From: Hansfordia pulvinata
Taxonomy: Eukaryota; Ascomycota; Sordariomycetes; Xylariales
Direction of reading: 5' to 3'
DNA length: 64,000 nt
Assembly: GCA_006538405.1 (NCBI GenBank)
Contig: BJKQ01000002.1
Location: 3,038,001-3,102,000, forward strand
Part shown: piece after piece, positions 1 through 9,582 of the stretch
Position numbering within the stretch: the first letter of the stretch is position 1
How the letters are laid out: each line of letters starts with the position of its first letter
Notes under the pieces: generated by a model
What the model was told of the DNA's origin: nothing
The model's input: the letters and a program-made list of their open reading frames with translations, nothing else
The model's database searches: none
Translations under genes and position numbers: made by a program

Positions 1-1517
1 AGGAGACTGTCATTCCACCAGAGGCGTTCTGCGTGGCTTCGGAGGCTTCTGGGTCGGCAATGGTGGTTGGCATGCTCGTCCCGTGTCTGGGCTGCATTCC
101 AGTGGTGGGCGTCCGGCGAAGGCCCTCGGGCCAACGCTGGCCCCTCCCTCCCCTGCTGTCAATCGGTCTTCTGACTTGGGAATCTGACAATTGGTGCCGA
201 GGTCCGAAGTGGTTTGATTTGGCGGCGAAAGGGAGTGCATCCTGTGTTGGGCGAACAGTCGGCAAGCCCGGGGCATGAAGAAAAAAAAACTCCCACTTTG
301 GGGAAAGCCGGGGCATGGGACCATGGGGTTGGTGTGTTCGCCACTGGTAAACACGGAGGACACAGCGTCGTCTCGCGCTGTCTCCGCCTAAGACCCCAAA
401 GACGAGCCCGGCCACCGTCCGCGGCCGGTTCCAGAGGTGTCTCTGCCTGTGCGGTTCAGAACGCAGAACGCCCCCCCCCTTTTTTCTACCCCGAATGCAT
501 TTACTATCCCTTCCGACTCGGGAAGAGGAGGGTTGAAGGGCGTCGGCGATGAATCTCCCCAGCTGAGCTGCTGGATGGCCGGAGACGCACACGGTCATTC
601 GTCATCTTGGCGGGTGAGTCCTCGACCTTGCAAAGCGACGCAGGGCTGACTGACTACTTGCTCTACCGGCCGGAATGTGGCGAATGCCTCTGGGCTGAGG
701 GGAGGTTTTGTCAAAAGATGACGGAAAGACCATTCTTGACCAATTCTCCGCCCCTCTTTGTTTTGTTTTCCTTTTCCGTCTCATAAGATTGCTCGCAGGG
801 GCGGTTCTGGGCAATTTCGGAGAGGGGGGGGGAAGGCACTGGGAAGAAGGCCTTCTGGCGCCACCGCGGAGGCGAGGCGGCCCGCGATCCCTCGAGCCCG
901 AGCTGGTCGGCCGCGCAGGGCAAGATTGCCGCAGCTGTCAGTTCCCGCGCGTCCGCTCCTGCAAAGGCCGCGCCCCTGGCTGCTTCTAGGGGTGTTTTTG
1001 CTCTCTTTGAAACCCAAGTTAAGTGAGGAAGTAAGTAGAATTGCAGCGCGGTGCTGGAGGCTCTCATTACACATAATAGATAGATAGTCACGCCGCCGCC
1101 GCCGCCGCCCCAGGATTCGAAGGCGGCGTGGGCCCCGAATGTATCCCGGGTGAAGTGTCGGGGCGTTGCCGTCGGGCCACCGCCCAAGGTGGGCAAGAGT
1201 AGAGGTGAATCTATTTTATCACCATGCAGTGGCCCCTCATAAAAAGGTCTCCGTGTTCTCGGAAGCGACTGTGATCGAGAAGCTCTGTATAGAGGAGAGA
1301 GAGAGAGAGAGAGAGACAAAGAGAGAGGCGGTGAAAGCTCAGCTCTCCCGCTCCTGAAAACAAGGAACACACCTACATCTTTACTTACCTTACCTGAACA
1401 CAGAGCCAGCAACCCGGCCGAACCCGCCTCCAGTCCTGCGTGTCGTTCAACAACACCACCACCACCACCACGCTGATCCACTGCCCGTTCCGCGGACAAG
1501 CGACCCTCGGCCGAGCA
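1..1517. other. Left-edge non-coding region upstream of the protease gene
   Basis: I see no convincing gene here. Open frames on both strands are short or low-complexity and carry no recognisable domain. The stretch has an AT-richer patch (about 1020-1085) followed by a CGC-trinucleotide run (about 1090-1108), and a GA-dinucleotide tract at about 1293-1316. It ends in the presumed promoter and leader of the protease gene that starts at 1518. Confidence 0.5.
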
Positions 1518-2842
1518 ATGAAGTTTCTCCAGTGGCTGGTCGCCGCCGCCGCCGCGGTGCCGCCGTCCTCCGGCTCCCCAACTCCGACTACGGGCTCTGG
1601 CTCCGGCGGCGGCAGGCGAGAGCCAAGGTGGCGCCCGTCCGGCTGGAGCCGGGCGGCGGCGGCGGCGGCGACGAGGAGCCGTACTCGGCGGCCGGGGTGC
1701 TCGACACGGGTGGGGAGGAGGAGGACTGGTGCTCGGGGACGCTGATCCACCGGCGGCTGGTGCTGACGGCCAAGCACTGCCTGATGCCGCGGGCGGGGGC
1801 AGGGAGGAGGAGGCTGAGCTGCCCGGCCGGTACCTGATGAGGTTCGACGGGTGGGACGGGGCGCGGGCCGAGGACGTCGTGTTCTACCCGGGGAAGACGG
1901 CGGAGGAGGTGCGGGCGGCGGCGGCCGGGGGGGAGGTGGTGGTGGTGATGAGACGAAGAAAGAGAAGAAGAAGAAGAAGAAGAAAGAAGAGACGATGAAG
2001 AAGATGAAGGGCTTGCGGATGGAGAAGCTCTGGGCGTGGGGCGTCGCGGGCCGGGGCGTCGGGCACTGGTGCTACACGGCGTTCGACTGGGCCATCATCG
2101 TCCTGGCCGAGGAGGCTGGTGATGAGTACGGGCACATGTGAGTTTTTTTTTAGTTTTTTTTTTTTTTTTACTTTTCCTTTTGGGGGGGGGGGGTGCCCTT
2201 GCCTTTTCCATGTGTGCTTCTTCTGTTTTTCCTTCCTTCGCGCCGTGTTGCCACCTTGTCATCTTCATGTTGGCTGGGTACAACTTGTCGGCGTGAAAAA
2301 GAAGGATATAAAGAAGAGAAGAATAGGAAAAGGAGGAGAGGGAGACAGGGGGGAGAGAGACAGGGGGGGAGAGAGACAGGGGGGGAGAGAGAGAGAGACA
2401 GGAGCGCTGACCTGCCCGGCCTCTTGACAGGGAAGTGATTCACTGGTCAGATATCCGAGATTACAACCTGATCGAGACGTTTCCGCCCATGGAGCGCGAC
2501 CGAGACGACGACGACGACCTGAAGAAGAAGAAGCAGGAGAAGGAGGAGAAGGTGCCCACCCCGCGACTGGTGACGGGCCTGTCGCTGTCGGGGGAGATTG
2601 GCGGGTGCGAGAGCGCTGGCGGCCTGTGGAAGCTGCGCCGCGGGGTTCCCGGGGGCACGTCGGGGGCGGCCGTCTGGGTCGACCGGAGGGAAGAGAAGGG
2701 GACGAAGGGCGAGAACGCCAAGCAGAAGCAGAGGCCGGGGGTGTTCGCCGTCGTCTCGCGCGGGAACGTGCACGAGACGTGGGTGTCGTGGCAGCGGGAG
2801 ATGTACGACGCGGCGCAGGCTGCCGTCAAAAAGTACTCGTAG
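1518..2842 (+). CDS. Secreted trypsin-like (S1/V8-type) serine protease, frame broken three times as given
   Basis: Two exons (1518-2137 and 2431-2842) separated by a GTGAGT...ACAG intron. The start ATG at 1518 opens a short hydrophobic leader (MKFLQWLVAAAAAV), consistent with secretion. The full S1 catalytic triad is visible: His in LIHRRLVLTAKHC (about 1740-1780), Asp in YTAFDWAIIVL (about 2075-2103) and Ser in GVPGGTSGAAVWV (about 2644-2677). Exon 1 can only be read by changing frame three times, at about 1545-1612, 1790-1800 and 1925-1935. Each change behaves like one missing base in a G/C-rich stretch, and with them restored the protein would be about 344 aa. A Lys/Glu-rich linker lies between the frame breaks and the Asp region, and a second charged linker follows the intron. 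The peptidase family is clear. Whether the gene is intact (sequence errors) or a decaying pseudogene cannot be decided from the sequence alone. Confidence 0.72.
2138..2430 (+). repeat. Low-complexity intron of the protease gene with T-run, G-run and 16-bp tandem repeat
   Basis: The intron begins GTGAGT and ends TTGACAG. It contains long T runs (about 2143-2170), a 12-base G run (about 2182-2193) and about three copies of a 16-bp unit of the form GAGAGACAGGGGGGGA at about 2345-2400, running into a GA dinucleotide tract. The phase is kept across the junction: AT at the end of exon 1 plus G gives Met, then Glu-Val-Ile-His-Trp. Confidence 0.7.
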
Positions 2843-3486
2843 CGATGGGGTGGGAGGAGGGAAATGGCGAATCGGTGGCCTTCATGTTGCGACGTTGATG
2901 ATGATGACGATGCACACCTTAGGTAACGCATGTGACACAAGTATGTAGTCTTTGGAAGGGGGGGGGGGGGGGGGATGTTAAATAAAGGGGTTATGGACAT
3001 AAGAAAGAGGAACCAGCGGGGATATGCTCGTATGCATGCATACGCAGTAAGGACATCGGACAGATCAAGTCATACATGTAAGTGTCAGTCAATGATACAA
3101 GCAGATACGAAGAGAGAGAGAGAGATGGTAAGACGATGAGAAAGTGTTATATTATTCTCAAGAATGATATGAGTGTCACCTGCTCGCTAAAAAAGAGAGC
3201 GCCCTCTTGCGCCAGGCAAGACAACCCTCGGATGGCCCCTCCTCTCTGTCGACCCTGGTGTACATAGATGATGGCATATCGAAAACAAGGTGCTAAAAAG
3301 AGAGAGAAATCAAAACCCCCCAGTCCCGTGCTGAGAAATGCGACGCCGGTGCCCACGAATCGCTGATTGCAATCGGAGCCGAGCCGTTGTTTTCGATCCC
3401 AGATTCGGGGAAAAATTCAAGGCGAAAGCCGCAAAGGGGAAAAAAAGGGGCAAGAAACACCGGAAGAGAGAAGCGCTGCTCCTTCT
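2843..3486. other. Convergent 3' region with a 17-base poly-G tract
   Basis: This stretch lies between two genes that point at each other. It holds a run of about 17 G at 2958-2974 and a short GA tract near 3113-3124. No gene is seen. Confidence 0.5.
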
Positions 3487-3945
3487 CTAGGTGAACTTGA
3501 CCGAGTTGATGCGGGTGTCGCCGCTGCCGAGGTCCATGCAGGTGCCCTCCTGGCCGTCGACCTTGTGGGTGCAACCCTTGTTGGTGAAGACTGTTGGGGG
3601 GGGGGGGGGGGGGGGGGGGGACGAGTGTCAGAGACTATTCCCTCCATGCGTGTTCTTTCTCTGCTGCCGCGGAGAGGAAGGAGAGAGGAAGGGGGAGGAA
3701 AACTTACACTGGACGCCAGTGAGACCGCCGTGGTTGGTGAAGATGGTGCCGGTGGAGTCGTCGAGGTCGACGCAGTCCTGGGCGACCGGGGCGGCGTGGA
3801 ACAGGATGCGCTTGTCGACGCTGCAGTCCTCGTTGTTGGAGTACTGGTTGAGCTTGACGGCGTCGCGGGGGCTGACGGCCTGGGGCATGGCCATCGCGGT
3901 GGCGGCCTGCAGCATGGCGAGGGCGAAGGTGGCGGAGAACTGCAT
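3487..3945 (-). CDS. Small secreted cysteine-containing protein (effector-like)
   Basis: Two exons on the minus strand: 3945-3708 and 3590-3487, with a GTAAGT...ACAG intron between them. The product is 113 aa. The start at 3945 gives a classical signal peptide (MQFSATFALAMLQAATAMA). The mature part has four cysteines, in the contexts NNEDCSVDK, VAQDCVDLDD, NKGCTHKV and EGTCMDLGSG, so two disulphides are possible. The blocks DCVDLDDSTGTI and TCMDLGSGDTRI look like an internal duplication. I recognise no named family. Small size, secretion signal and even cysteine number are typical of fungal secreted effector-like or surface-active proteins, but that role is inference. A TATA box lies about 190 bp upstream of the ATG and the leader is rich in TTTC repeats, suggesting regulated, possibly strong expression. 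Confidence 0.78.
3591..3707 (-). repeat. Intron of the small secreted protein gene containing 25 consecutive G/C
   Basis: The intron (117 nt) contains an uninterrupted run of 25 G on the plus strand at 3596-3620, immediately upstream of the minus-strand acceptor CCCAACAG. On the transcript it reads as a C tract in the polypyrimidine position. Confidence 0.75.
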
Positions 3946-4129
3946 CTTGTTGGATATTTTTGCTAGGGGTGGAAAGTGAAGTGAAGTGGAGCGAGAGGAG
4001 CTTGTCAAAAGCGGACGATTAAGAAAGAAAGAAAGAGAATGGTCTGTATGAGTTGTAAGAGAGAGAAGGCAGATGATGATGATGATGATGAGGCTTCTTC
4101 TTTCCCCTCTGTCGACGGCGATCTCGAGT

Positions 4130-4137
4130 CTTATATA
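4130..4137 (-). promoter_or_regulatory. Probable TATA box of the small secreted protein gene
   Basis: On the minus strand this reads TATATAAG, within GTGTATATAAGAC, about 190 bp upstream of the ATG at 3945. The sequence between is a pyrimidine-rich leader, as in inducible fungal genes. Assigned by motif and position only. Confidence 0.5.
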
Positions 4138-5779
4138 CACCGCTCGAGCCGAGCCTGAGGTGCGAGAATGCCAGCCTGGGTGTCGGGCCGTAAGCCCTAG
4201 TTGCACTCGTTTTCTGGGCAAGCTAGTAAAAGGAAGCGACTCTGCTGAAACAGTGCGGAGTCCTGGGCGTCGACGACGCCAGCCGGGGGAAGTATTGGGC
4301 GGGCGAGATGGCAGTCGGCCGTGGTCATGGTGATCGGCACTGGTGTTGACTCTTGAGAGCCTATCGTAAAGGGCTGAGGAGGGGCTCTCTCCCGTCCCGA
4401 CGGATTCGCTGCGGGCGATCCTGACCTGAGGCTGAGGCTAAGCATGGCAGGGGGGGGGGTTGCTGTTTCCAGAACAAGCTGGGCATCCAAGGTAAGGAGG
4501 ATTCCGTAGTATACTCGTGCGTATAGTGCCCAGGCGCCTCGCTCGCACCCCAGGCCATGGCAGGATGAGGAGGGTCCAGGGGTAGAATAGAGTCAGAGTA
4601 TAGCGAGTCGCGACGCAAGAAACAAAAGTTCCTTGCCGGCATTACTGGTGGGGGTCCACTCGGCAGGGTATGGCTTCCCTGATCCTCTTATTGATTTCTT
4701 CTAGCTCGATTTTTTCTTGCTATTCGTCCTCTTCTTCCGTTTGCGGCTTGTGTGTCTTGTTCTGTCTTGTGGCTCGGCGGGAACGGATGACTTGGACTAC
4801 TCGTACAAGTCTGGACTGTCAAGTACTTACTCTGGTCATCTATCTACTGGTGTGAGTGCCCAAGGTAGGTAATATCTTCTTACCCATTATCTGGCTGGCT
4901 GGTCTGCCTAAATTGCCGCGAACGACTCGAGTGAGTGGGGGAGTGAGTGAGTGAGTGAAGACTCGAAGATCGAAGAGGAGCGCGCCTCAGCCTTATTCGT
5001 AGGAGCCGATCAAGGGTCTGGACTCTCATCAGGGTCCCTACCACGCATACCTACCTAACTCGTTACGAGTACTCGTACTACCTAAGGCACTAAGGTAGGT
5101 AAGGTGGTAAGGTAGTCAATCCTCAGTTTGCGGATAAGCGGTGTTTAGGGGCTTTTGCGGATACATGTACTCGCACTCGTGCTGGCGGGCTGGGTACCTA
5201 GATATCTACTCACATGATGACATCTATCTACGTCGGCTAGGTACATTCTAGATATATCCACTCACGTACGAGTACTCGGGCCGAGGACGTAGGGGGAGCA
5301 CTCCGTAGCACCACTGTAGCTTGACCTATTACGCTGTCAGTCCCGTGCGCTAGTGAGCGATACCTTGCCATTTACTAACCCAGAACTTCCTAGCGTGACT
5401 CGGTAGTGGCTAGTCACCCCTAATAATAGGAAGGGAAAAGAAGGCCGCTTATGGTCGGGAATCCACAGGAGGGCACACTAACCCAAGGCACAGGCATGGA
5501 GGGCTCTTCTGTACCTAATGGATAATGATTTGTGTGGTACAGCGTCCCGATCCCCGGCTTTTCCAGGCTCGAAGGAGCCGAAAGCTGAAAGATGCACCAG
5601 CCAGCCAACCAACCAACGCGCTCTGCCCTGCCGCCGCCAAGAGCCGGCAGGATAGATGGCTATTCTTATATTGCTCACATCACATGTATGCAGATGCCCC
5701 TACTCGAACCAAGGAGCCGGCCCCCAAGCGTACCTACGTGAGCCTCGGGGCTGCGACCCGCTCCCCCGGACTACTCGTA

Positions 5780-5782
<3 letters not shown>

Positions 5783-5818
<36 letters not shown>
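5783..5818. repeat. (GA)n microsatellite
   Basis: About 18 GA units, directly preceded by GGACTACTCGTACAC. The same arrangement recurs at 5891-5937. Confidence 0.9.
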
Positions 5819-5819
<1 letters not shown>

Positions 5820-5900
5820 GGAGTAAAAGCGCATCTATTTCTGGGACGGGCTGAGATCTGCCCTAAGACTACCTACTCGTACGAGAGACAGGACTACTCG

Positions 5901-5902
<2 letters not shown>

Positions 5903-5937
<35 letters not shown>
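5903..5937. repeat. (GA)n microsatellite
   Basis: About 17 GA units, directly preceded by GGACTACTCGTAGAG. Confidence 0.9.
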
Positions 5938-5941
<4 letters not shown>

Positions 5942-7149
5942 GGTGGGGAGGGAGGAAGATGGAGAGAGAAGGTGAGAGGCGTAGGGGCATAGAATATAAG
6001 AGAGAGCAAGACTCGAATGAACCACTAAGCAGCTACCTGCATAGCACCACCTAATAATGATGGTTGTTGACCGAGTGCTTGTCCCGGCGCGCACGACCAC
6101 CCGTAGGCCGCCCCGGAGTACGGAGTCCTGAGTCCTGAGTCCTGACTGAAGACTGAAGAGGCAGCGTATGCCGCTTTATGAATCGAGAGCAAGTTTGAAG
6201 AGAGGGCCGAGTGCTGAGGGGGTTAGGCACTGTCACTGACTGACCCTCTCTGTGGCAGGCCGTCGACGAGTGGTCAAAGACGGGGGGTGTCCGGGACCTT
6301 TAATACCGGCAAGTCGCTCATGAGCCATGGCGGATGCACGTGATCGTCGCCCTGACAGATCAATCACAGATCACACATCGCGATGGCAAGGCCCACTCGA
6401 CCCGACGACGGGCTGCGCAAGAATAGACGACTCGGTTGACACTCGCCACCACCGACCGACGAGACCGAGCCCCATCACTGGCAGTCTGGACCAACCCACC
6501 GCCGCCCCGTCCCAACTAAAGGGATACCGTGCTCATCCTACTCAGCTCGGGGCGATCTGCGGGGGAGTTATACGGATATCTTGGGCAGTTCCCGCGTTCT
6601 ATACACTGACGGCTTATGCAGGTCCATCACAGCATCTGCGCTATTTCTTTTCTCCCTCTGTTGATTTTCATTTTCATTTTCGTTTTTGTTCTTGTTTCTT
6701 AGCAGCGACGGCCGGCAGGTTATGTACGTACGACTCCCTACCATCGGCCATCTGTCACCCGGGATGCAAGAAAAATATAACAAAGATTCTCTAGGAGTTT
6801 TCGCCTTTTTTATTAAAGTTGGACTTTTCGGCTCTTTCTCGCCACAATTTCTCTATTTCCGTAGACCCGGGGCTCTGGATTTTTTTTCCTAGGCGCTCTT
6901 GTTGGACGTCCGCAGCTTTTTCTTTTTTAAGCGCCATTAGGTACGGAAGAAGGCGACCGCCGTTCGCGCTTCTGGTGCGCGGGGCGGCGAGTGGCGGGTG
7001 CCGCCGCCGTGTATAGGTAATAGCGCGTTCCCATTGTCGGCCCCCCGGCTCGAGAACACCCCCTGGCTGCCTTGTCCCCATAAGGAGGCGAATAGTACGG
7101 CGGCGAATCACATACACACACACAAACATAGGCAAGAGAGTGCCAGAGG

Positions 7150-7150
<1 letters not shown>

Positions 7151-7187
<37 letters not shown>
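7151..7187. repeat. (GA)n microsatellite
   Basis: About 18 GA units after a GGGGG stretch, with a short ACACAC tract shortly upstream (about 7112-7122). Not flanked by TACTCGTAC. Confidence 0.9.
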
Positions 7188-7189
<2 letters not shown>

Positions 7190-7848
7190 TATCTGGCCAC
7201 ACAGCGGGTAACGCCGCGACGGCGGGCTGGCATTGGGTCCGACTGCACATGAGACTGGGTACCCCGATAGCACACATGCCTTTCAATGGAGTGTTTATTT
7301 GTTTTTTTTTGTTCTAAGAAGAAAAAAATTGCTCTCTCCCATTCAGCTGACAGGGTGGCAGGCTTCCTTCTGGCCAGCGGCAAAACGGGGCCCTCTCTCG
7401 GCAACGCCATGTCAAGAGAGGCCCGGCCGCCATGCCAGGAAAAGTCCGGCGCACCAGACACAACCCGATCTTTGTGTTGCCCCGACCAATGCCCACCACC
7501 GAGGGACATGGGGCTCTTCATGCAAAGCTTATCATGATGAGGACAACCGAAGAGAGCCTCTAAACATGGCGCGACGGGGGCCGGGTGTGTTTGCCACTCT
7601 AGAAACTTTCACCCCTTGAACCCCCCCTACTCATCCAAGACACAATGGGGTGGGTCTGACATCAGACTGCCTTCTTTATCTCTCACGTAAGGTCATCCAG
7701 TCCTCGGGAGATTACGTACGCTTAATATATATACGTGTGTGTGCTCCGGCCAGAGCTTCCCGAGGCGAAGACGGAGCCGTTCGCCGTTCAGCCAGCGGGC
7801 ACCGAAAAAGAAGGAGAACCCTCGACATCAGGTACGCACCAGCCCACG

Positions 7849-8733
7849 ATGCGTCCCACCTTGGACATGTTCGTCCTGCTCGTGCCGAGCCTCCTCTCCT
7901 CCTCCCTCCTCCTCCCCCTCCTCCTGTTCCCCTTCGCCGGCCCCTCCTGCGTCGCCGCGCTCAACAAGCCGCCCGGGCACCCCGGGCGAGAGCTGGACGA
8001 TGCTCCCGGGAACCACCCGGGCCAGGCGCAGACGACGACGACGACGACAGCAGCTTCTCTGCTGTCGAAGCGCGACGGCGACGGGGCGGTGCCCGTTTCC
8101 GAGCTGTGGTACCCTTCCCCGGAGGCGCCGGCGATCATCGACTGGAGCGACCTCGAGGAGTGGGAGCGGATCAGCATGTACCGGCGGGTCATGGCGTGGG
8201 GGGACGCCGCCGTGTACTTTGTCAAGATGACGAACCGCCTGCAGCTCGGCGCCGAGGCCCTCATGCTCAACGAGGTGCGGGCGTACCGGCGGGTGAACGG
8301 GTTTGGCATCTCGCCGCAGTTCCGGGCGGGCGTGCTCAAGACTCGCGGCGGCGGCGGCGGCGGCGGCAGCAGCAGGAGCAGCAAGAAGAAGAAGAAGAGC
8401 AGCAAGAGGCCGGCGGCGGCAGTCGACGGGTTCGCGACCGACTACATCGAAGGCGGGGTGATGCCGGGGGCGGACGACACCGGGCAGCTGGAGCGGTGCG
8501 CGGGCAAGCTGGCGCGGTTGCACGGGCTCGGGCTCGCGCACGGCGACCCGTGGAGGCGCAACTGCGTCGTCGCGGCCGACGGGGAGGGGGAGGCCTTCAT
8601 CGTCGACCTCGAGCACTCGTACGCGCCCGCCGAGGCCGAGAGGGACGCCGTCTTCGCCGAGGAGCTGGCCAAGATGAGGAGCGGGCTCATGCTGCGCCAG
8701 GCCGACAGCCTGCCTCACTACCACGGGAAGTGA
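7849..8733 (+). CDS. Protein-kinase-like (APH/RIO-like fold) protein with N-terminal signal or anchor
   Basis: A single-exon gene encoding 294 aa. The first 37 residues contain a long hydrophobic stretch (FVLLVPSLLSSSLLLPLLL), which reads as a signal peptide or membrane anchor. A Thr-rich spacer with a Lys-Arg dipeptide at residues 74-75 follows. The rest looks like a compact kinase fold: VYFVKMTN (candidate nucleotide-binding Lys), EALMLNEVRAYRRV (candidate helix-C Glu), HGDPWRRN at about 231-238 (catalytic-loop pattern HGD-x4-N) and FIVDLEHS at about 254-256 in the place of the metal-binding DFG. A Gly/Ser/Lys low-complexity insert interrupts the N-lobe. The HGD...DLE pattern is that of aminoglycoside-phosphotransferase-like and other atypical kinases, not classical Ser/Thr kinases. 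The substrate is unknown. The start was chosen as the first ATG giving the hydrophobic leader; upstream in-frame sequence lacks coding character. Confidence 0.7.
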   Translation: MRPTLDMFVLLVPSLLSSSLLLPLLLFPFAGPSCVAALNKPPGHPGRELDDAPGNHPGQAQTTTTTTAASLLSKRDGDGAVPVSELWYPSPEAPAIIDWSDLEEWERISMYRRVMAWGDAAVYFVKMTNRLQLGAEALMLNEVRAYRRVNGFGISPQFRAGVLKTRGGGGGGGSSRSSKKKKKSSKRPAAAVDGFATDYIEGGVMPGADDTGQLERCAGKLARLHGLGLAHGDPWRRNCVVAADGEGEAFIVDLEHSYAPAEAERDAVFAEELAKMRSGLMLRQADSLPHYHGK

Positions 8734-9582
8734 TGACTTTGCCAAAAAAAAAAAAAAAAAAAAGAAGAGAGAGAGAGGGAGGAGGGGCTGGAAATATCTC
8801 TGCTGCCTGGGCCAGGTCGGGGTTTTGGGAGGGCGGGGAGAAGTTTACCTACCGGTTCGATACCTGGTAGTCAGAGCCGCCCGCCAGGTAGAGCCATCAG
8901 ATGGATATAAGCCCATGCTGTCCAAGGTACTCGTACATACCCCGGGCACCAGTTCTACGAGCCGTGTAACTCGACACGGAACGAGAAGAAGCCCCATCTC
9001 AGAAAGAATAAAAAAGAAAATAGTACACATTCATCACACACGCCGGGTGCGGATCGCGTCACCTGATCTGAATTGACATGCTGCTCTCCGGAACCGGGTC
9101 CGGGCCCGGGACGGAAGGCCCAACAATGGATCTCGGTGCAGGTCCGGAGCCGTAACGGAGGCCGTGGGAGTGATACCGTTTCCGCTAGCCGAAAACTGTG
9201 GCTATCCAAGGTTATGTGGGTGGTACAAGTATTTGAGAGAAAAAAAAAAAGCCGGCGCATCCCCGTTTCTCACACGGTTCTGTTGCGCCAAAACGCAGGC
9301 CCCAGTGACCCCCACAGAGGCCCACCGTCACCATGCAGGCACGAAAGCCTCTTTACGGTTTCCCAGCCGCGAACCTCTCATCAGCTCCACCACCACCACC
9401 ACCCATCACTACACACCACAACACCTCGCCCCATCTCGCCTGTCGCGGCGGGCTCCGGGCTGCGCCAAACCCCGGCCGCTTCGTTTCCCGCCGTCCCTCG
9501 TAGTTCTTCTTCGAGAGACCCCCCAAAAGGAAAAGCAAGGAACCGAAATCAGGAAATCCCCAACACCCAATGATGTGATGTA
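8734..9582. other. Intergenic region between the kinase-like gene and rmp1
   Basis: Contains a run of about 20 A just after the kinase-like stop (about 8743-8763), a short GA tract and one TACTCGTAC (8928-8936). No gene is seen. The last 300 bp, with many CACC repeats, is the presumed rmp1 promoter and leader. Confidence 0.5.

Larger units (their letters stand above)
3946..7848. other. 3.9-kb gene-free region with microsatellites and TACTCGTAC copies
   Basis: No ORF here resembles a known protein. The stretch holds at least five exact copies of TACTCGTAC or its complement (4798, 5070, 5266, 5772, 5874), GGTAGGTA-type repeats (about 5090-5115), three GA microsatellites and a 10-base G run (about 4450). 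Its left end is the promoter of the secreted-protein gene. Its right end (about 7620-7848) is the presumed promoter and leader of the kinase-like gene. Confidence 0.5.

Noticed and set aside
711..1499. Minus-strand ORF of 262 codons near the left edge
   Set aside because: Contains translated GA/CT and CGC repeats and no recognisable motif, and it overlaps the protease promoter.
8840..8880. GGTTCGATACC, resembling a tRNA T-arm
   Set aside because: Stem pairing fails and no anticodon or D arm is found nearby.
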